Assembly (NCBI RefSeq): GCF_032191775.1
Contig: NZ_CP132507.1
Span: 3,559,001-3,623,000 of the forward strand
Source: Rhodoferax mekongensis
GTDB lineage: Bacteria > Pseudomonadota > Gammaproteobacteria > Burkholderiales > Burkholderiaceae_C
DNA: 64,000 bases
Reading direction: 5' to 3'
Shown here: piece after piece, positions 19,521-28,171 of the stretch
Position numbering within the stretch: position 1 is the first letter of the stretch
Layout: every line of letters begins with the position of its first letter
The notes under the pieces: generated by a model
The model's database searches: none
Told to the model about the DNA's origin: nothing
What the model saw: the letters and a program-made list of their open reading frames with translations, nothing else
Made by a program: the position numbers and the translations under genes

Positions 19521-20147
19521 ATGCTCCACTTTGACACCGCACTGACCTTTTTCGCAGCCTCTGTGCTGCTCGCCCTTTCGCCCGGACCCGACAACGTGTT
19601 CGTATTGCTGCATTCAGCGGTGCATGGGCGCAAGGCCGGCTTGCTGGTGGTGCTGGGTTTGTGCAGTGGTCTGCTGTTTCACACCGCAGCCGTGGCACTG
19701 GGTCTGGCGGCCGTGTTCGCAGCATCGGCAACCGCGTTCACGGCTCTGAAGTTGTTGGGTGCGGGCTATCTGCTGTACCTCGCCTGGGGTGCGTGGCATG
19801 CGCCAGTGGGCATTGCAGACACAGCAACTGAAAGCGAGATGTCACCCCTGCAGACTTACCTGCGCGGTGTCATAATGAACATTACCAACCCCAAAGTGGC
19901 CATTTTCTTTTTGGCCTTTTTGCCGCAATTTGCAGATCCGACCCAAGGCTCCATGGCACTGCAAATCGTGCAACTGGGCGCCGTGTTCATGCTCGCGGCG
20001 CTTTTAACTTTCAGCGCGGTGGCCTGGTTTGCAGCCGGATTCGGACAGGTCTTCAAACAATCGCATACCGCCCAACGCGTGCTGAACCGGGTCGCCAGCG
20101 TCGTGTTTGTGGGCCTGGCGCTGCGTCTGGCGACGGCGCAACGCTAA
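19521..20147 (+). CDS. LysE/RhtB-family exporter
   Basis: A 208-residue inner-membrane protein with about six hydrophobic segments and the N-terminal family signature LLALSPGPDNVFVL, plus NITNPKVAIFFLAFLPQF. Such proteins export amino acids or related compounds; the substrate here is unknown. ATG 19521 is chosen over a TTG 15 bases upstream because it begins the usual FDTALTFF segment. It converges with puuD and has no obvious link to the aldarate genes. Confidence 0.85.
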   Translation: MLHFDTALTFFAASVLLALSPGPDNVFVLLHSAVHGRKAGLLVVLGLCSGLLFHTAAVALGLAAVFAASATAFTALKLLGAGYLLYLAWGAWHAPVGIADTATESEMSPLQTYLRGVIMNITNPKVAIFFLAFLPQFADPTQGSMALQIVQLGAVFMLAALLTFSAVAWFAAGFGQVFKQSHTAQRVLNRVASVVFVGLALRLATAQR

Positions 20148-20196
20148 ATAAGCAGGGGGCAGAACATTCCACCCCCAGCAGATCCGGACAACCCCA

Positions 20197-21426
20197 TTAC
20201 TCGGTCTTTGCGCCTGCCTCAAACCAGCGCTTGATCACGTCGCGCTCCGTGTCGGTGATGTTGGTGGCGTTGTTCATGGGCATGATTTTGCTCACCACCA
20301 CTTGCTGGTAGATCGCTTGGGCGTGGCTGGCCACAGCCTCGGGGCTGTCCAGCCGCACGTTCTTCATTTGCACGGCAGCGCCGTGGCACATGTAGCAACG
20401 CTGCTCCAGCACGGGCTTTATCTCTTGATAGCCGATTGTGCTGCTGGCGCCCGTGGATTGTGCGGGAGCAGCTCCTGAATTCATAGCAGAAGTTTGCGGC
20501 GCAGGTTTCAACCACACCAGCATGCCGATGATGGCCAGCACGCCCACTGCCGCGTAGGGCCAGGGGTGGGCATTGCGACCGAGCTTGTAGCCATGCCGCA
20601 GCACAAAAAACTGGCGAATGGCGGCGCCCGCAGCCATCATCACGATCAGCACCAGCCAGTTGTGCGGGTGACTGTAGGTAAAGCTGTAATGGTTGCTCAA
20701 CATGGCAAACAACACCGGCAAGGTGAAATAGGTGTTGTGCACGCTACGCTGCTTGCCGCGCTTGCCGTGGATGGGGTCCACCGGCTCACCTGCTTTCATG
20801 CTCGCAATCATCTTGCGCTGGCCAGGGATGATCCAGAAGAACACGTTGGCACTCATGGCAGTGGCCATCATGGCGCCTACCAGCAGGAAGGCCGCCCGGC
20901 CAGCGAACCAGTGGCAGGCCAGAAAAGAGGCCACGCACACCAAGATCGCCACCAAAACGCCAACGATGGCATCGCCGTTCTTGCGCTGGCCAAAGATCCT
21001 GCAGATCGCGTCATAGGCCAGCCAGAACACGACGAGGAATGACAGGGCTACCGCAATGGCTGCATGCGGGTGCCACGCCATGACCGACTTGTCGATCAGG
21101 TAAGTGCCCGCGCTCCACAGGTAGGAGATGGTGAACAGCGAAAAGCCGGTAAGCCAAGTGCTGTAACTCTCCCAGTAAAACCAGTGCAAATTCCCCGGCA
21201 GTTTGGGGGGCGCGCCGGCAAATTTAACGGGGTGGTAGAAACCGCCTCCGTGCACTGCCCACAACTCGCCGCTGACGCCCTGCTTTTTCAGGTCTTCATC
21301 TTCCGGCGGGGTCAGGCTGCTGTCGAGAAACACAAAGTAAAACGACGATCCGATCCACGCAATGGCGGTGATGACGTGCACCCAACGCAGCAATAGGTTC
21401 GCCCAGTCCAGTACATAGCTTTCCAT
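20197..21426 (-). CDS. puuD: Membrane-bound urate hydroxylase PuuD with C-terminal cytochrome c domain
   Basis: Oxidises urate to 5-hydroxyisourate with electrons passing to a covalent heme c domain. The 409-residue product has about eight transmembrane segments of the PuuD/DUF989 type (start LDWANLLLRWVHVITAIAWIGSSFY) and a C-terminal class I cytochrome c domain with the heme-binding motif CYMCH near residue 344. An Ala/Ser-rich linker between membrane part and heme domain is encoded by dispersed repeat copy C. It is followed on the same strand by no gene and preceded by xdhC, 24 bases away, so xdhC-puuD is probably one transcript. Confidence 0.93.
   Translation of the reverse strand: MESYVLDWANLLLRWVHVITAIAWIGSSFYFVFLDSSLTPPEDEDLKKQGVSGELWAVHGGGFYHPVKFAGAPPKLPGNLHWFYWESYSTWLTGFSLFTISYLWSAGTYLIDKSVMAWHPHAAIAVALSFLVVFWLAYDAICRIFGQRKNGDAIVGVLVAILVCVASFLACHWFAGRAAFLLVGAMMATAMSANVFFWIIPGQRKMIASMKAGEPVDPIHGKRGKQRSVHNTYFTLPVLFAMLSNHYSFTYSHPHNWLVLIVMMAAGAAIRQFFVLRHGYKLGRNAHPWPYAAVGVLAIIGMLVWLKPAPQTSAMNSGAAPAQSTGASSTIGYQEIKPVLEQRCYMCHGAAVQMKNVRLDSPEAVASHAQAIYQQVVVSKIMPMNNATNITDTERDVIKRWFEAGAKTE
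20443..20488 (-). repeat. Dispersed short repeat, copy C (inside puuD)
   Basis: Minus strand TGCTATGAATTCAGGAGC, then TGCTCCCGCACAATCCACGG and GCGCCAGC. From AGCTGCT to the end it matches copy H in ureJ in 28 of 31 bases, although the two genes are unrelated. It encodes the linker before the cytochrome domain. Confidence 0.8.
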
Positions 21427-21450
21427 CCGGAGTTCTCCTCAATAGTCCAA

Positions 21451-22302
21451 TCAACCGGCAGCGCCAGGGGCCGGGATGGGCACCGTGTCGTCCGTTACTT
21501 GCAAGAGTTGGGCCGCCACCGCGACCGCAATGATTTCAGGCCGTTTGTCCTTGACCACCGGCACACCGATAGGGCAGGTGACATGCGCCAGCTCACCTGC
21601 AGTAAAGCCACGCTCGGCCAAGCGACGGCTGAAAGTTGCCCATTTGGTATGGCTGCCGATCAGCCCTACGTAGGGCAGATCCCCCCGGGTCCGTTGGCGG
21701 GTCAAACAGGCCGCCACGATGTCCAGGTCTTCCGCATGGCTGAAACTCATGATCAGTACACGGGCGCCCCGCGGCAAATCAGCGACCGCTGCTTGCACCG
21801 GATCGGAGTGCTCACAGCGCACATTCGCAGGTAAAGACTCTGGAAATACGCCGTCCCGGCTGTCCACCCACGTCACGTCAAAAGGCAGACGTTCCATGAC
21901 CTGCACCAAGGCCTGACCCACATGTCCACCCCCGAACAAGCCCAAGGGCCAGTGCCGGGGGGCCAAGCGCATCTGCAAAGCAGGCGCATCGCCCACCTGC
22001 ACCAGCTCAAAGCGCAGATGCACCTCACCACCGCAGCACTGCCCCAGACTGGGGCCCAAGGCAAAACGCCGCTCCGTTGCGGGGGTATCCCGACCCGCTT
22101 GATGAGAGGCAAGCATCTCTCCGGCCAGCGCCAGGGCGTCCAGCTCCAGACGACCGCCCCCTATGGTTCCCACGAAGCCGTCCGCTGACACCGCAAGCCA
22201 GGCACCGGCATCCCGGGGCACAGAGCCGCGGGTTGCCAACACGGTGACCAGCACCGCAGGCCCCTGTTCCAGGGCATTCAAGAGATCTCGAAGGCTGCTC
22301 AC
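21451..22302 (-). CDS. xdhC: Xanthine dehydrogenase accessory protein XdhC
   Basis: Maturation factor that binds the molybdenum cofactor and inserts its sulfurated form into XdhB. The 283-residue product has the N-terminal XdhC domain (VLATRGSVPRDAGAW, GTIGGGRLELDAL) and a C-terminal Rossmann domain (LGLFGGGHVGQALVQV). GTG 22302 is taken as start because the longer frame would run into the divergent gene at 22392 and encodes unrelated residues. It sits with puuD, about 18 kb from xdhAB. Confidence 0.9.
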   Translation of the reverse strand: MSSLRDLLNALEQGPAVLVTVLATRGSVPRDAGAWLAVSADGFVGTIGGGRLELDALALAGEMLASHQAGRDTPATERRFALGPSLGQCCGGEVHLRFELVQVGDAPALQMRLAPRHWPLGLFGGGHVGQALVQVMERLPFDVTWVDSRDGVFPESLPANVRCEHSDPVQAAVADLPRGARVLIMSFSHAEDLDIVAACLTRQRTRGDLPYVGLIGSHTKWATFSRRLAERGFTAGELAHVTCPIGVPVVKDKRPEIIAVAVAAQLLQVTDDTVPIPAPGAAG

Positions 22303-22391
22303 AAACGGATACCTTTTCTGTACCGGAGCCCGACAGGAACCGCATAATTTGCGGCACAGTACACCGGCGCGAAAAAACAAGGAGACACGCC

Positions 22392-22931
22392 ATGGCCATC
22401 CCTGCCACCGCATCCGTTGCCACCCGTTGGAGCAACACCCGCCTGCCTTTCAGCTTGGCGCTGCTGGCCGCCATCAGCGCCTGCAGCGTCAACAAACCTG
22501 CGCCGCAACCCGCTCCGGCGCCCGTGGTCGTGGCGCCCCCCGTGGCTCCGCCCCCGGTAGCCGCCAAGCCCGAGCCACAGCCCGCGCTCCTGTCCCAGGC
22601 AGCTACCCCGAGGGACTACCGCCGTGACGCGGCCAACCACCTGTATGCCAAAAACTCCAACCGCATCTACAGCGGGAAAATGCCCCCACTGCTCTACGCA
22701 GTCGGTGTCTTGCAGGTGGATATTGACCGCATGGGCCAGGTGACCGACATACGCTGGATGCGTGCGCCCAGCCACGCCCCGGAAGTCATGGCCGACATCG
22801 AACGCTCGGTGCGCGCGGCTGCCCCCTACCCCGCGCCGGTGCGCATGGGCCGTGTCACCTACACGGACACCTGGCTCTGGCACAAGAGCGGACGTTTTCA
22901 ATTGGATACCTTGACCGAAGGCCAGATGTAG
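22392..22931 (+). CDS. Putative lipoprotein with TonB-like C-terminal domain
   Basis: A 179-residue protein. A basic N terminus and hydrophobic stretch end in a lipobox-like LAAISAC, so the Cys near residue 36 may be lipidated. A Pro/Ala/Val-rich segment (residues ~38-70, KPAPQPAPAPVVVAPP) is followed by a domain resembling the TonB C terminus (LLYAVGVLQVDIDRMGQVTD). It is divergent from xdhC and runs tail to tail with uraH with a five-base gap. No ExbB/ExbD or receptor gene is adjacent, so a role in outer-membrane uptake is only a guess. Confidence 0.75.
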   Translation: MAIPATASVATRWSNTRLPFSLALLAAISACSVNKPAPQPAPAPVVVAPPVAPPPVAAKPEPQPALLSQAATPRDYRRDAANHLYAKNSNRIYSGKMPPLLYAVGVLQVDIDRMGQVTDIRWMRAPSHAPEVMADIERSVRAAAPYPAPVRMGRVTYTDTWLWHKSGRFQLDTLTEGQM

Positions 22932-22935
22932 CCTG

Positions 22936-23289
22936 TCAAGAACCGCGGTAGGTGGAGTAGCTCCACGGGCTGACCAGCAAAGGCACGTGGTAATGCTGGT
23001 CGGTGTGGGCCACACCGAAATCCAGCGCCACGCGGTTCAAAAAGGTCGGCTCCGGCAGGGTCACGCCGCGGGCTTTGAAATAGCCGGCCACATCAAACAC
23101 CAGCCTGTAGGTGCCTTTTTCCAGGCTTGCGTTGTCATACAGCGGGCCGTCCGGGTTGCGGCCGTCGGCATTCAGCACAAAGCTTTTCACCAGCGTTGCT
23201 GCCTCGCCCTGCGTGGTGTAAAGCGACACCGACATGCCCGCTGCTGGGGTGCCGTGCATGGTGTCCAGTACGTGCGTGCTCAAGCCCAT
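22936..23289 (-). CDS. uraH: 5-hydroxyisourate hydrolase (transthyretin-like)
   Basis: Hydrolyses 5-hydroxyisourate, the PuuD product, to OHCU. The 117-residue protein begins MGLSTHVLDTMHGTPA and ends YSTYRGS, the two diagnostic ends of the family, with the active-site His of STHVLD, Arg in DGR and HYHVPLL. A longer frame to 23328 would run into the operator, so ATG 23289 is chosen. It is divergent from the GntR gene, with a perfect TGTATACA palindrome between them. Confidence 0.95.
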   Translation of the reverse strand: MGLSTHVLDTMHGTPAAGMSVSLYTTQGEAATLVKSFVLNADGRNPDGPLYDNASLEKGTYRLVFDVAGYFKARGVTLPEPTFLNRVALDFGVAHTDQHYHVPLLVSPWSYSTYRGS

Positions 23290-23315
23290 GGCGCATCCTT
23301 GTCGATTGAAAATGC

Positions 23316-23331
23316 AAAGTGTATACACTTT
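23316..23331. promoter_or_regulatory. GntR operator between uraH and gntR (perfect 16-bp palindrome)
   Basis: AAAGTGTATACACTTT is perfectly palindromic and lies in the 67-base divergent promoter region. The core TGTATACA recurs before the NCS2 permease (28082-28108) and before the ABC binding protein (29796-29803). The adjacent GntR protein is the obvious candidate to bind it. Confidence 0.7.
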
Positions 23332-23356
23332 TACGCAATCTCGGTATCATGACCTG

Positions 23357-23998
23357 ATGGAAACCACAACGACCGGTTTCATCGTGGAGGCCATCACCGC
23401 CGCCATCGTGGACCACCAGCTCACCCCCGGCGCCAAACTGGCCGAGCAAAAGCTTGCGGACCAGTTTGGCGTATCTCGCACGCTGATCAGGCAGGCTTTG
23501 TTCCAGCTCTCGCGCAACCGCCTGATCCGCATGGAGCCTGCACGCGGGGCTTTTGTGGCAGCCCCCTCAGTGGCCGAGGCGAGACAGGTGTTTGCGGTAC
23601 GCCGCATGCTGGAGGCCGGCATGGTCCGTGCATTCATCGCAGCCGCCAACCCCGAACACATTGATGCCCTGCGCCAGCACATTGCCGAAGAACAAAACGC
23701 CGTCCATGGAGGCACCATCAGCAACCGAACCGAGTTGCTGGGCGACTTCCATGTGCGCATGGCCCAGTTGCTGGGCAATGAAGTGCTGGCATTGATGCTG
23801 ATGGATTTGCTCTCACGATGCTCCCTGATCACCCTGATGTACCAATCGAGCGCCTCGGCGGCCCATTCGCACGAGGAGCATGCTGCTCTGGTGGATGCTC
23901 TGGAAGCCCGCAATGAAACTTTGGCCCTGCGTTTGATGGACGAGCACCTTCAACACGTAGAAGCCGGCCTGACTTTGCCCCCCGACGAATCGACATGA
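23357..23998 (+). CDS. GntR-family (FCD) regulator of urate catabolism genes
   Basis: A 213-residue FCD-type GntR protein with winged helix (LTPGAKLAEQKLADQFGVSR, recognition helix SRTLIRQALFQLSR) and an FCD ligand domain (GDFHVRMAQLLGN, HEEHAALVDALEARN). Translation from 23234 adds residues that are not family-like and overlap the operator, so ATG 23357 is used. It overlaps puuE by four bases (ATGA). Position and the shared palindrome suggest control of uraH, the puuE operon, the NCS2 permease and the ABC importer. Confidence 0.9.
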   Translation: METTTTGFIVEAITAAIVDHQLTPGAKLAEQKLADQFGVSRTLIRQALFQLSRNRLIRMEPARGAFVAAPSVAEARQVFAVRRMLEAGMVRAFIAAANPEHIDALRQHIAEEQNAVHGGTISNRTELLGDFHVRMAQLLGNEVLALMLMDLLSRCSLITLMYQSSASAAHSHEEHAALVDALEARNETLALRLMDEHLQHVEAGLTLPPDEST

Positions 23999-24948
23999 AT
24001 CACACCTACGACACCACCCAAGCCTACCCCCGCGATCTCATGGGGTATGGCGAACACGTGCCCCACGCGCAGTGGCCCGGACAAGCCCGCGTGGCTGTGC
24101 AGTTCGTCCTCAACTACGAAGAAGGTGGCGAGAACAGCGTGCTGCACGGTGATGCGGGCTCTGAACAATTCCTCTCAGAAATGTTCAACCCGGCCAGCTA
24201 CCCTGACCGCCACATCAGCATGGAGGGCATTTACGAATACGGCTCACGTGCGGGTGTATGGCGCATCCTGCGCGAGTTCGAAAAACGTGGCTTGCCGCTG
24301 ACGGTGTTCGGTGTCGGTATGGCACTGGAGCGCTACCCGGAGCTGACCCGACGCCTGGTGGAGCTGGGCCACGAGATTGCCTGCCACGGCCATCGCTGGA
24401 TCCACTACCAGAACATGGACGAAGCGCAGGAGCGCGAACACATGCAGCTGGGCATGGCCGCCATCGAAAAGCTCACCGGTGAAAGACCGTTGGGCTGGTA
24501 CACCGGCCGCGACAGCCCGCGCACCCGACGCCTGGTGGCCGACTACGGCGGCTTTGAATACGACAGTGATTACTACGGCGACGACCTGCCCTTCTGGATG
24601 AAGGTGCAAAAAACCGACGGCAGCGTGGTGCCCCAACTCATCGTGCCCTATACCCTGGACTGCAATGACATGCGCTTCGCCCTGCCCCAGGGCTACTCGC
24701 ACGCAGACCCTTTCTTCCAGTACATGAAAGACACCTTCGACGCGCTCTACGCCGAAGGCGACCCAGATGGCCTGAACGCCCCGAAGATGATGAGCATCGG
24801 CATGCACTGCCGCCTGCTGGGCCGCCCGGGCCGCATCACCGCATTGCAGCGCTTTCTGGACCACATCACTCAGCACAAAAACGTGTGGGTGGCACGACGC
24901 ATCGACATTGCGCGGCACTGGAAAGCCACGCATCCCTATCAAGGCTGA
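23995..24948 (+). CDS. puuE: Allantoinase PuuE (polysaccharide deacetylase fold)
   Basis: Hydrolyses allantoin to allantoate. This is the metal-independent-type allantoinase of the NodB/polysaccharide deacetylase fold, 317 residues, not the amidohydrolase AllB. Characteristic segments: YPRDLMGYG, VQFVLNYEEGGENSVLHGD, GHEIACHGHRWIHYQ, GWYTGRDSPRTRRL and MMSIGMHCRLLGRPGR. It is translationally coupled to gntR upstream, and the fusion gene follows four bases after its stop. Confidence 0.94.
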   Translation: MNHTYDTTQAYPRDLMGYGEHVPHAQWPGQARVAVQFVLNYEEGGENSVLHGDAGSEQFLSEMFNPASYPDRHISMEGIYEYGSRAGVWRILREFEKRGLPLTVFGVGMALERYPELTRRLVELGHEIACHGHRWIHYQNMDEAQEREHMQLGMAAIEKLTGERPLGWYTGRDSPRTRRLVADYGGFEYDSDYYGDDLPFWMKVQKTDGSVVPQLIVPYTLDCNDMRFALPQGYSHADPFFQYMKDTFDALYAEGDPDGLNAPKMMSIGMHCRLLGRPGRITALQRFLDHITQHKNVWVARRIDIARHWKATHPYQG

Positions 24949-24951
24949 GTG

Positions 24952-26760
24952 ATGAGCACACTGACTCTGGAACAACTCAACACCCTGCCATTGGCAGAAG
25001 CTGCAGAGCGGCTGGACGGCTTGTACGAGCACTCTCCGTGGATTGTGGAAACGGCTTTGCAGCAGCGGCCCTTTGTGTCACTCGCAGCCTTCAAATACCG
25101 CATGGTGCAAGTGGTGGCCGCGGCAGGGCGCGAGCCCCAGCTCGCGCTCTTGCGGGCCCACCCCGAGCTGGCCGGCAAGGCCATGGTGGACAACAGCCTC
25201 ACCGCCGAGAGCAGCAACGAGCAAAGCAAGGCCGGCCTGACGCACTGCACGCCCGCCGAGTTTGACAAGATTCAGCGCCTGAATGCGGAGTACAACGCGC
25301 GCTTCGGTTTCCCCTTCATCCTTGCAGTACGCGGCCCGCGCGGCACGGGCCTGTCCAAAGCGGAGATCATCGCCACGCTGGAGCGCCGCGTGCAAGGTCA
25401 CCCGGACTTTGAACTGGCCGAGTGCCTGCGCAATGTGCACCGCATTGCCGAAATCCGGCTGAACGACAAGTTTGGCTACACCCCGACCCAAGGCCATCAG
25501 GTGTGGGACTGGCAAGAGGCGCTGGCCCAACACACTGACGCAGGCTATGTGGGGACCGGCCAACTTACCGTGACCTACCTCACGGATGCGCACTTGGCCT
25601 GCGCCCGCCAGATCCAAGCCGATATGCTGGCTGCCGGCTGCGACAGCGCCACCATCGATGCGGTGGGCAATGTGGTGGGGCGCTATGAAAGTGATAGCTA
25701 CCCGCGCACATCCGACGAGCGCCAGAGCCCTATTTCATCCAAAACCCTACTCACCGGCAGTCACTATGACACCGTGCGCAACGGTGGCAAGTACGACGGC
25801 CGCTTGGGCATTTACGTGCCCCTGGCCTGCGTGCAAGCGCTCAAAGCGGAAGGCAAGCGCTTGCCCTACGCGCTGGAAGTGGTGGCCTTTGCCGAAGAGG
25901 AAGGCCAGCGCTACAAAGCCACCTTTCTGGGCTCGGGCGCACTCACCGGCGACTTTGACCCCGCTTGGCTGGACCAGACAGATGCCGACGGCATCAGCAT
26001 GCGCGACGCCATGGCGAAAGCGGGGTTGGACGTGAATGCGATTGGCGCCATCCGCCGCAACCCTGCCGATTACCAAGGCTTTGTGGAGGTCCATATCGAA
26101 CAAGGCCCGGTGCTCAACGCGCTGGACATTCCACTGGGCGTGGTCACCTCCATCAACGCCAGCGTGCGCTATGTAGGCGAGATCACCGGCATGGCCAGCC
26201 ACGCAGGCACCACGCCCATGGGCCAGCGGCGCGACGCCGCTGCTGCGGTGGCCGAGCTGATCTTGCTGGTCGAACACTGCGCCGCTCAAGATGGTGACTC
26301 GGTAGGCACCGTGGGTCAGCTGCAAGTGCCCAATGGCTCCATCAATGTGGTGCCCGGGCGTTGCACCTTCTCGCTGGATTTGCGCGCTCCGTCGGATGCG
26401 CAGCGCGATGCACTGGAGGCCAAAATACTCACCGGCCTGCGCCTGATCTGCGAGCGGCGTGGTCTGCACCACAGCCTCACCCGCACCATGCAAGCCAGCG
26501 CGGCGCCCAGCGCGTCCGCATGGCAGCAGCGTTGGGAAGCCGCAGTCACCGCCCTGGGCGTACCCCTGCACCGCATGCCCAGCGGCGCCGGGCACGACGC
26601 CATGAAGCTGCATACCATCCTGCCGCAAGCCATGCTGTTTGTGCGCGGCCTGAACTCCGGCATCAGCCACAACCCGCTGGAATCCACCACCAGCGACGAC
26701 ATGCAACTCGCCGTCGATGCTTTCCGCCATCTGCTGCACCAACTGGCCCACGCGGCCTGA
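24952..26760 (+). CDS. Fusion: OHCU decarboxylase (UraD) - allantoate amidohydrolase (AllC)
   Basis: A 602-residue two-domain enzyme. Residues 1-172 are UraD: catalytic His70 in LRAHPELAGKAM, SSNEQSKAGL near 87-96 and FILAVRG. Residues ~185-600 are an M20-type allantoate amidohydrolase with metal ligands in TGSHYDTVRNGGKYDG (His271, Asp282), EEEGQRY and HIEQGPVL. The fused reactions are not consecutive: OHCU to allantoin (UraD), PuuE step, then allantoate hydrolysis. Dispersed repeat copy D encodes an apparent insertion at residues ~244-262 just before the metal site. The start is ATG 24952; GTG 24949 would add one residue. Confidence 0.92.
   Translation: MSTLTLEQLNTLPLAEAAERLDGLYEHSPWIVETALQQRPFVSLAAFKYRMVQVVAAAGREPQLALLRAHPELAGKAMVDNSLTAESSNEQSKAGLTHCTPAEFDKIQRLNAEYNARFGFPFILAVRGPRGTGLSKAEIIATLERRVQGHPDFELAECLRNVHRIAEIRLNDKFGYTPTQGHQVWDWQEALAQHTDAGYVGTGQLTVTYLTDAHLACARQIQADMLAAGCDSATIDAVGNVVGRYESDSYPRTSDERQSPISSKTLLTGSHYDTVRNGGKYDGRLGIYVPLACVQALKAEGKRLPYALEVVAFAEEEGQRYKATFLGSGALTGDFDPAWLDQTDADGISMRDAMAKAGLDVNAIGAIRRNPADYQGFVEVHIEQGPVLNALDIPLGVVTSINASVRYVGEITGMASHAGTTPMGQRRDAAAAVAELILLVEHCAAQDGDSVGTVGQLQVPNGSINVVPGRCTFSLDLRAPSDAQRDALEAKILTGLRLICERRGLHHSLTRTMQASAAPSASAWQQRWEAAVTALGVPLHRMPSGAGHDAMKLHTILPQAMLFVRGLNSGISHNPLESTTSDDMQLAVDAFRHLLHQLAHAA
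25682..25730 (+). repeat. Dispersed short repeat, copy D (inside uraD-allC)
   Basis: Reads GCTATGAAAGTGATAGCTAC then CCGCGCACATCCGACGAGC and GCCAGAGCC. It encodes RYESDSYPRTSDERQS within the AllC part, where family members are shorter, so it looks like an in-frame insertion. Its codon phase differs from copies A and C. Confidence 0.7.
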
Positions 26761-26774
26761 ATGTTTGCCCCGCC

Positions 26775-28034
26775 ATGACCACCCCTTACGAACAACTCGA
26801 CGCCTGGATTGACGCGCACTTTGACGAGCAAGTGCGCTTTCTGCAAGAACTGGTGCGCGTGCCCACCGACACCCCGCCCGGCAACAACGCCCCGCACGCA
26901 GACCGCACCGCCGAGCTGCTGGCCGCCATGGGCCTGCAGGCCGAAAAACACAGCGTGCCCGCCAGCGAAGTGCAGGCCGCCGGCATGCAAAGCGTCACTA
27001 ATCTGGTGGTGCGTCGCCAGTACGGGCAAAGCGCCGCAGACGGCGCGGGCCGCTGCGGCATCACCATCGGCCTGAATGCCCACGGCGACGTGGTGCCCCC
27101 CGGCGAAGGCTGGACGCATGACCCCTACGGCGGTGAGATTGCCGACGGCAACATGTACGGCCGCGCCACTGCGGTGAGCAAGAGCGACTTTTCCAGCTAC
27201 ACCTTTGCGGTGCGCGCCCTCGAATCGCTGGGACTGCCGCTGGAGGGCGGTGTGGAACTGCTGTTTACCTACGACGAAGAATTCGGTGGCGAACTCGGCC
27301 CCGGCTGGTTGTTGGAAAAGGGCCTCACCAAACCCGACCTGCTGCTGGCGGCGGGCTTTTCTTACCAGGTCATCACCGCACACAACGGCTGTCTGCAAAT
27401 GGAGGTGACCGTGCACGGCAAGATGGCGCACGCCGCCATTCCCGAAAGTGGTGTGGACGCCCTGCAAGGCGCGGTGCACATCCTGAACGCGCTGTACGCC
27501 CAGAACACGCTGTACAAGCAAGTCACCTCCGAGGTGGACGGTATCAATCACCCCTACCTGAACGTGGGCCGCATCGAAGGCGGTACCAACACCAATGTGG
27601 TTCCCGGCAAAGTGGTCTTCAAGCTGGACCGCCGCATGATCCCCGAGGAGAACCCCATGGAGGTAGAAGCCTCTATCCGCAAAGTGATTGCAGATGCCGC
27701 ATCCCAGGTGCCCGGCATCTCGGTAGACATCAAACGCCTGCTGCTGGCCAATTCCATGCGCCCGCTGGCGGGCAACAAGCCATTGGTGGATGCGCTGCAA
27801 AAACATGGCGAAACCTTGTTTGGCGAACCCATCCCCGCCATGGGCACCCCGCTCTATACCGATATGCGTCTGTTCTCTGAGCGCGGCATTCCCGGCGTCA
27901 TCTACGGCGCAGGTCCCCGCACCGTGCTGGAATCGCACGCCAAGCGGGCGGATGAGCGCGTGAGCCTGGACGACCTGCGCAAAGCCACCAAGGTGGTAGC
28001 GCGAACACTGTTGGACTTGTTGCAGGCCCACTGA
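26775..28034 (+). CDS. M20-family metallohydrolase (ArgE/DapE-like)
   Basis: A 419-residue zinc peptidase-family protein starting at ATG 26775, 14 bases after the fusion gene. Metal-site motifs: GLNAHGDVVPPGEGWTHDPYG, a catalytic Glu in FTYDEEFGGELGPGWL, and a C-terminal GTPLYTDMRLF region. Family members remove acyl or carbamoyl groups from amino acids and related compounds. In this operon it follows allantoate hydrolysis, so it may act on a ureido compound such as ureidoglycolate; no residue I can see fixes the substrate. Confidence 0.85.
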   Translation: MTTPYEQLDAWIDAHFDEQVRFLQELVRVPTDTPPGNNAPHADRTAELLAAMGLQAEKHSVPASEVQAAGMQSVTNLVVRRQYGQSAADGAGRCGITIGLNAHGDVVPPGEGWTHDPYGGEIADGNMYGRATAVSKSDFSSYTFAVRALESLGLPLEGGVELLFTYDEEFGGELGPGWLLEKGLTKPDLLLAAGFSYQVITAHNGCLQMEVTVHGKMAHAAIPESGVDALQGAVHILNALYAQNTLYKQVTSEVDGINHPYLNVGRIEGGTNTNVVPGKVVFKLDRRMIPEENPMEVEASIRKVIADAASQVPGISVDIKRLLLANSMRPLAGNKPLVDALQKHGETLFGEPIPAMGTPLYTDMRLFSERGIPGVIYGAGPRTVLESHAKRADERVSLDDLRKATKVVARTLLDLLQAH

Positions 28035-28081
28035 GACGCGTTGTTTTCCCGGGACGAGGGTTTCCCCGCTGAGGGCTTGAA

Positions 28082-28108
28082 AATTTTGTATACAAAATTT
28101 GTATACAG
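28082..28108. promoter_or_regulatory. Tandem GntR operators before the NCS2 permease
   Basis: A perfect 20-base palindrome, AAATTTTGTATACAAAATTT (28082-28101), is followed by a second TGTATACA (28101-28108); the centres are 13 bases apart. Both carry the core of the uraH/gntR operator. The sites are about 65-90 bases before the permease start. Confidence 0.7.
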
Positions 28109-28171
28109 TTTTTAAACCCGTAGACCAGTCTAAGCCTCAAGGCTGAGACGCCCTCATCTGGAGAATGCGCT

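Noticed and set aside
26316-28031. 571-codon minus-strand frame opposite the M20 gene
   Set aside because: Codon-bias shadow with no recognisable motif, fully covered by the M20 and AllC coding regions.
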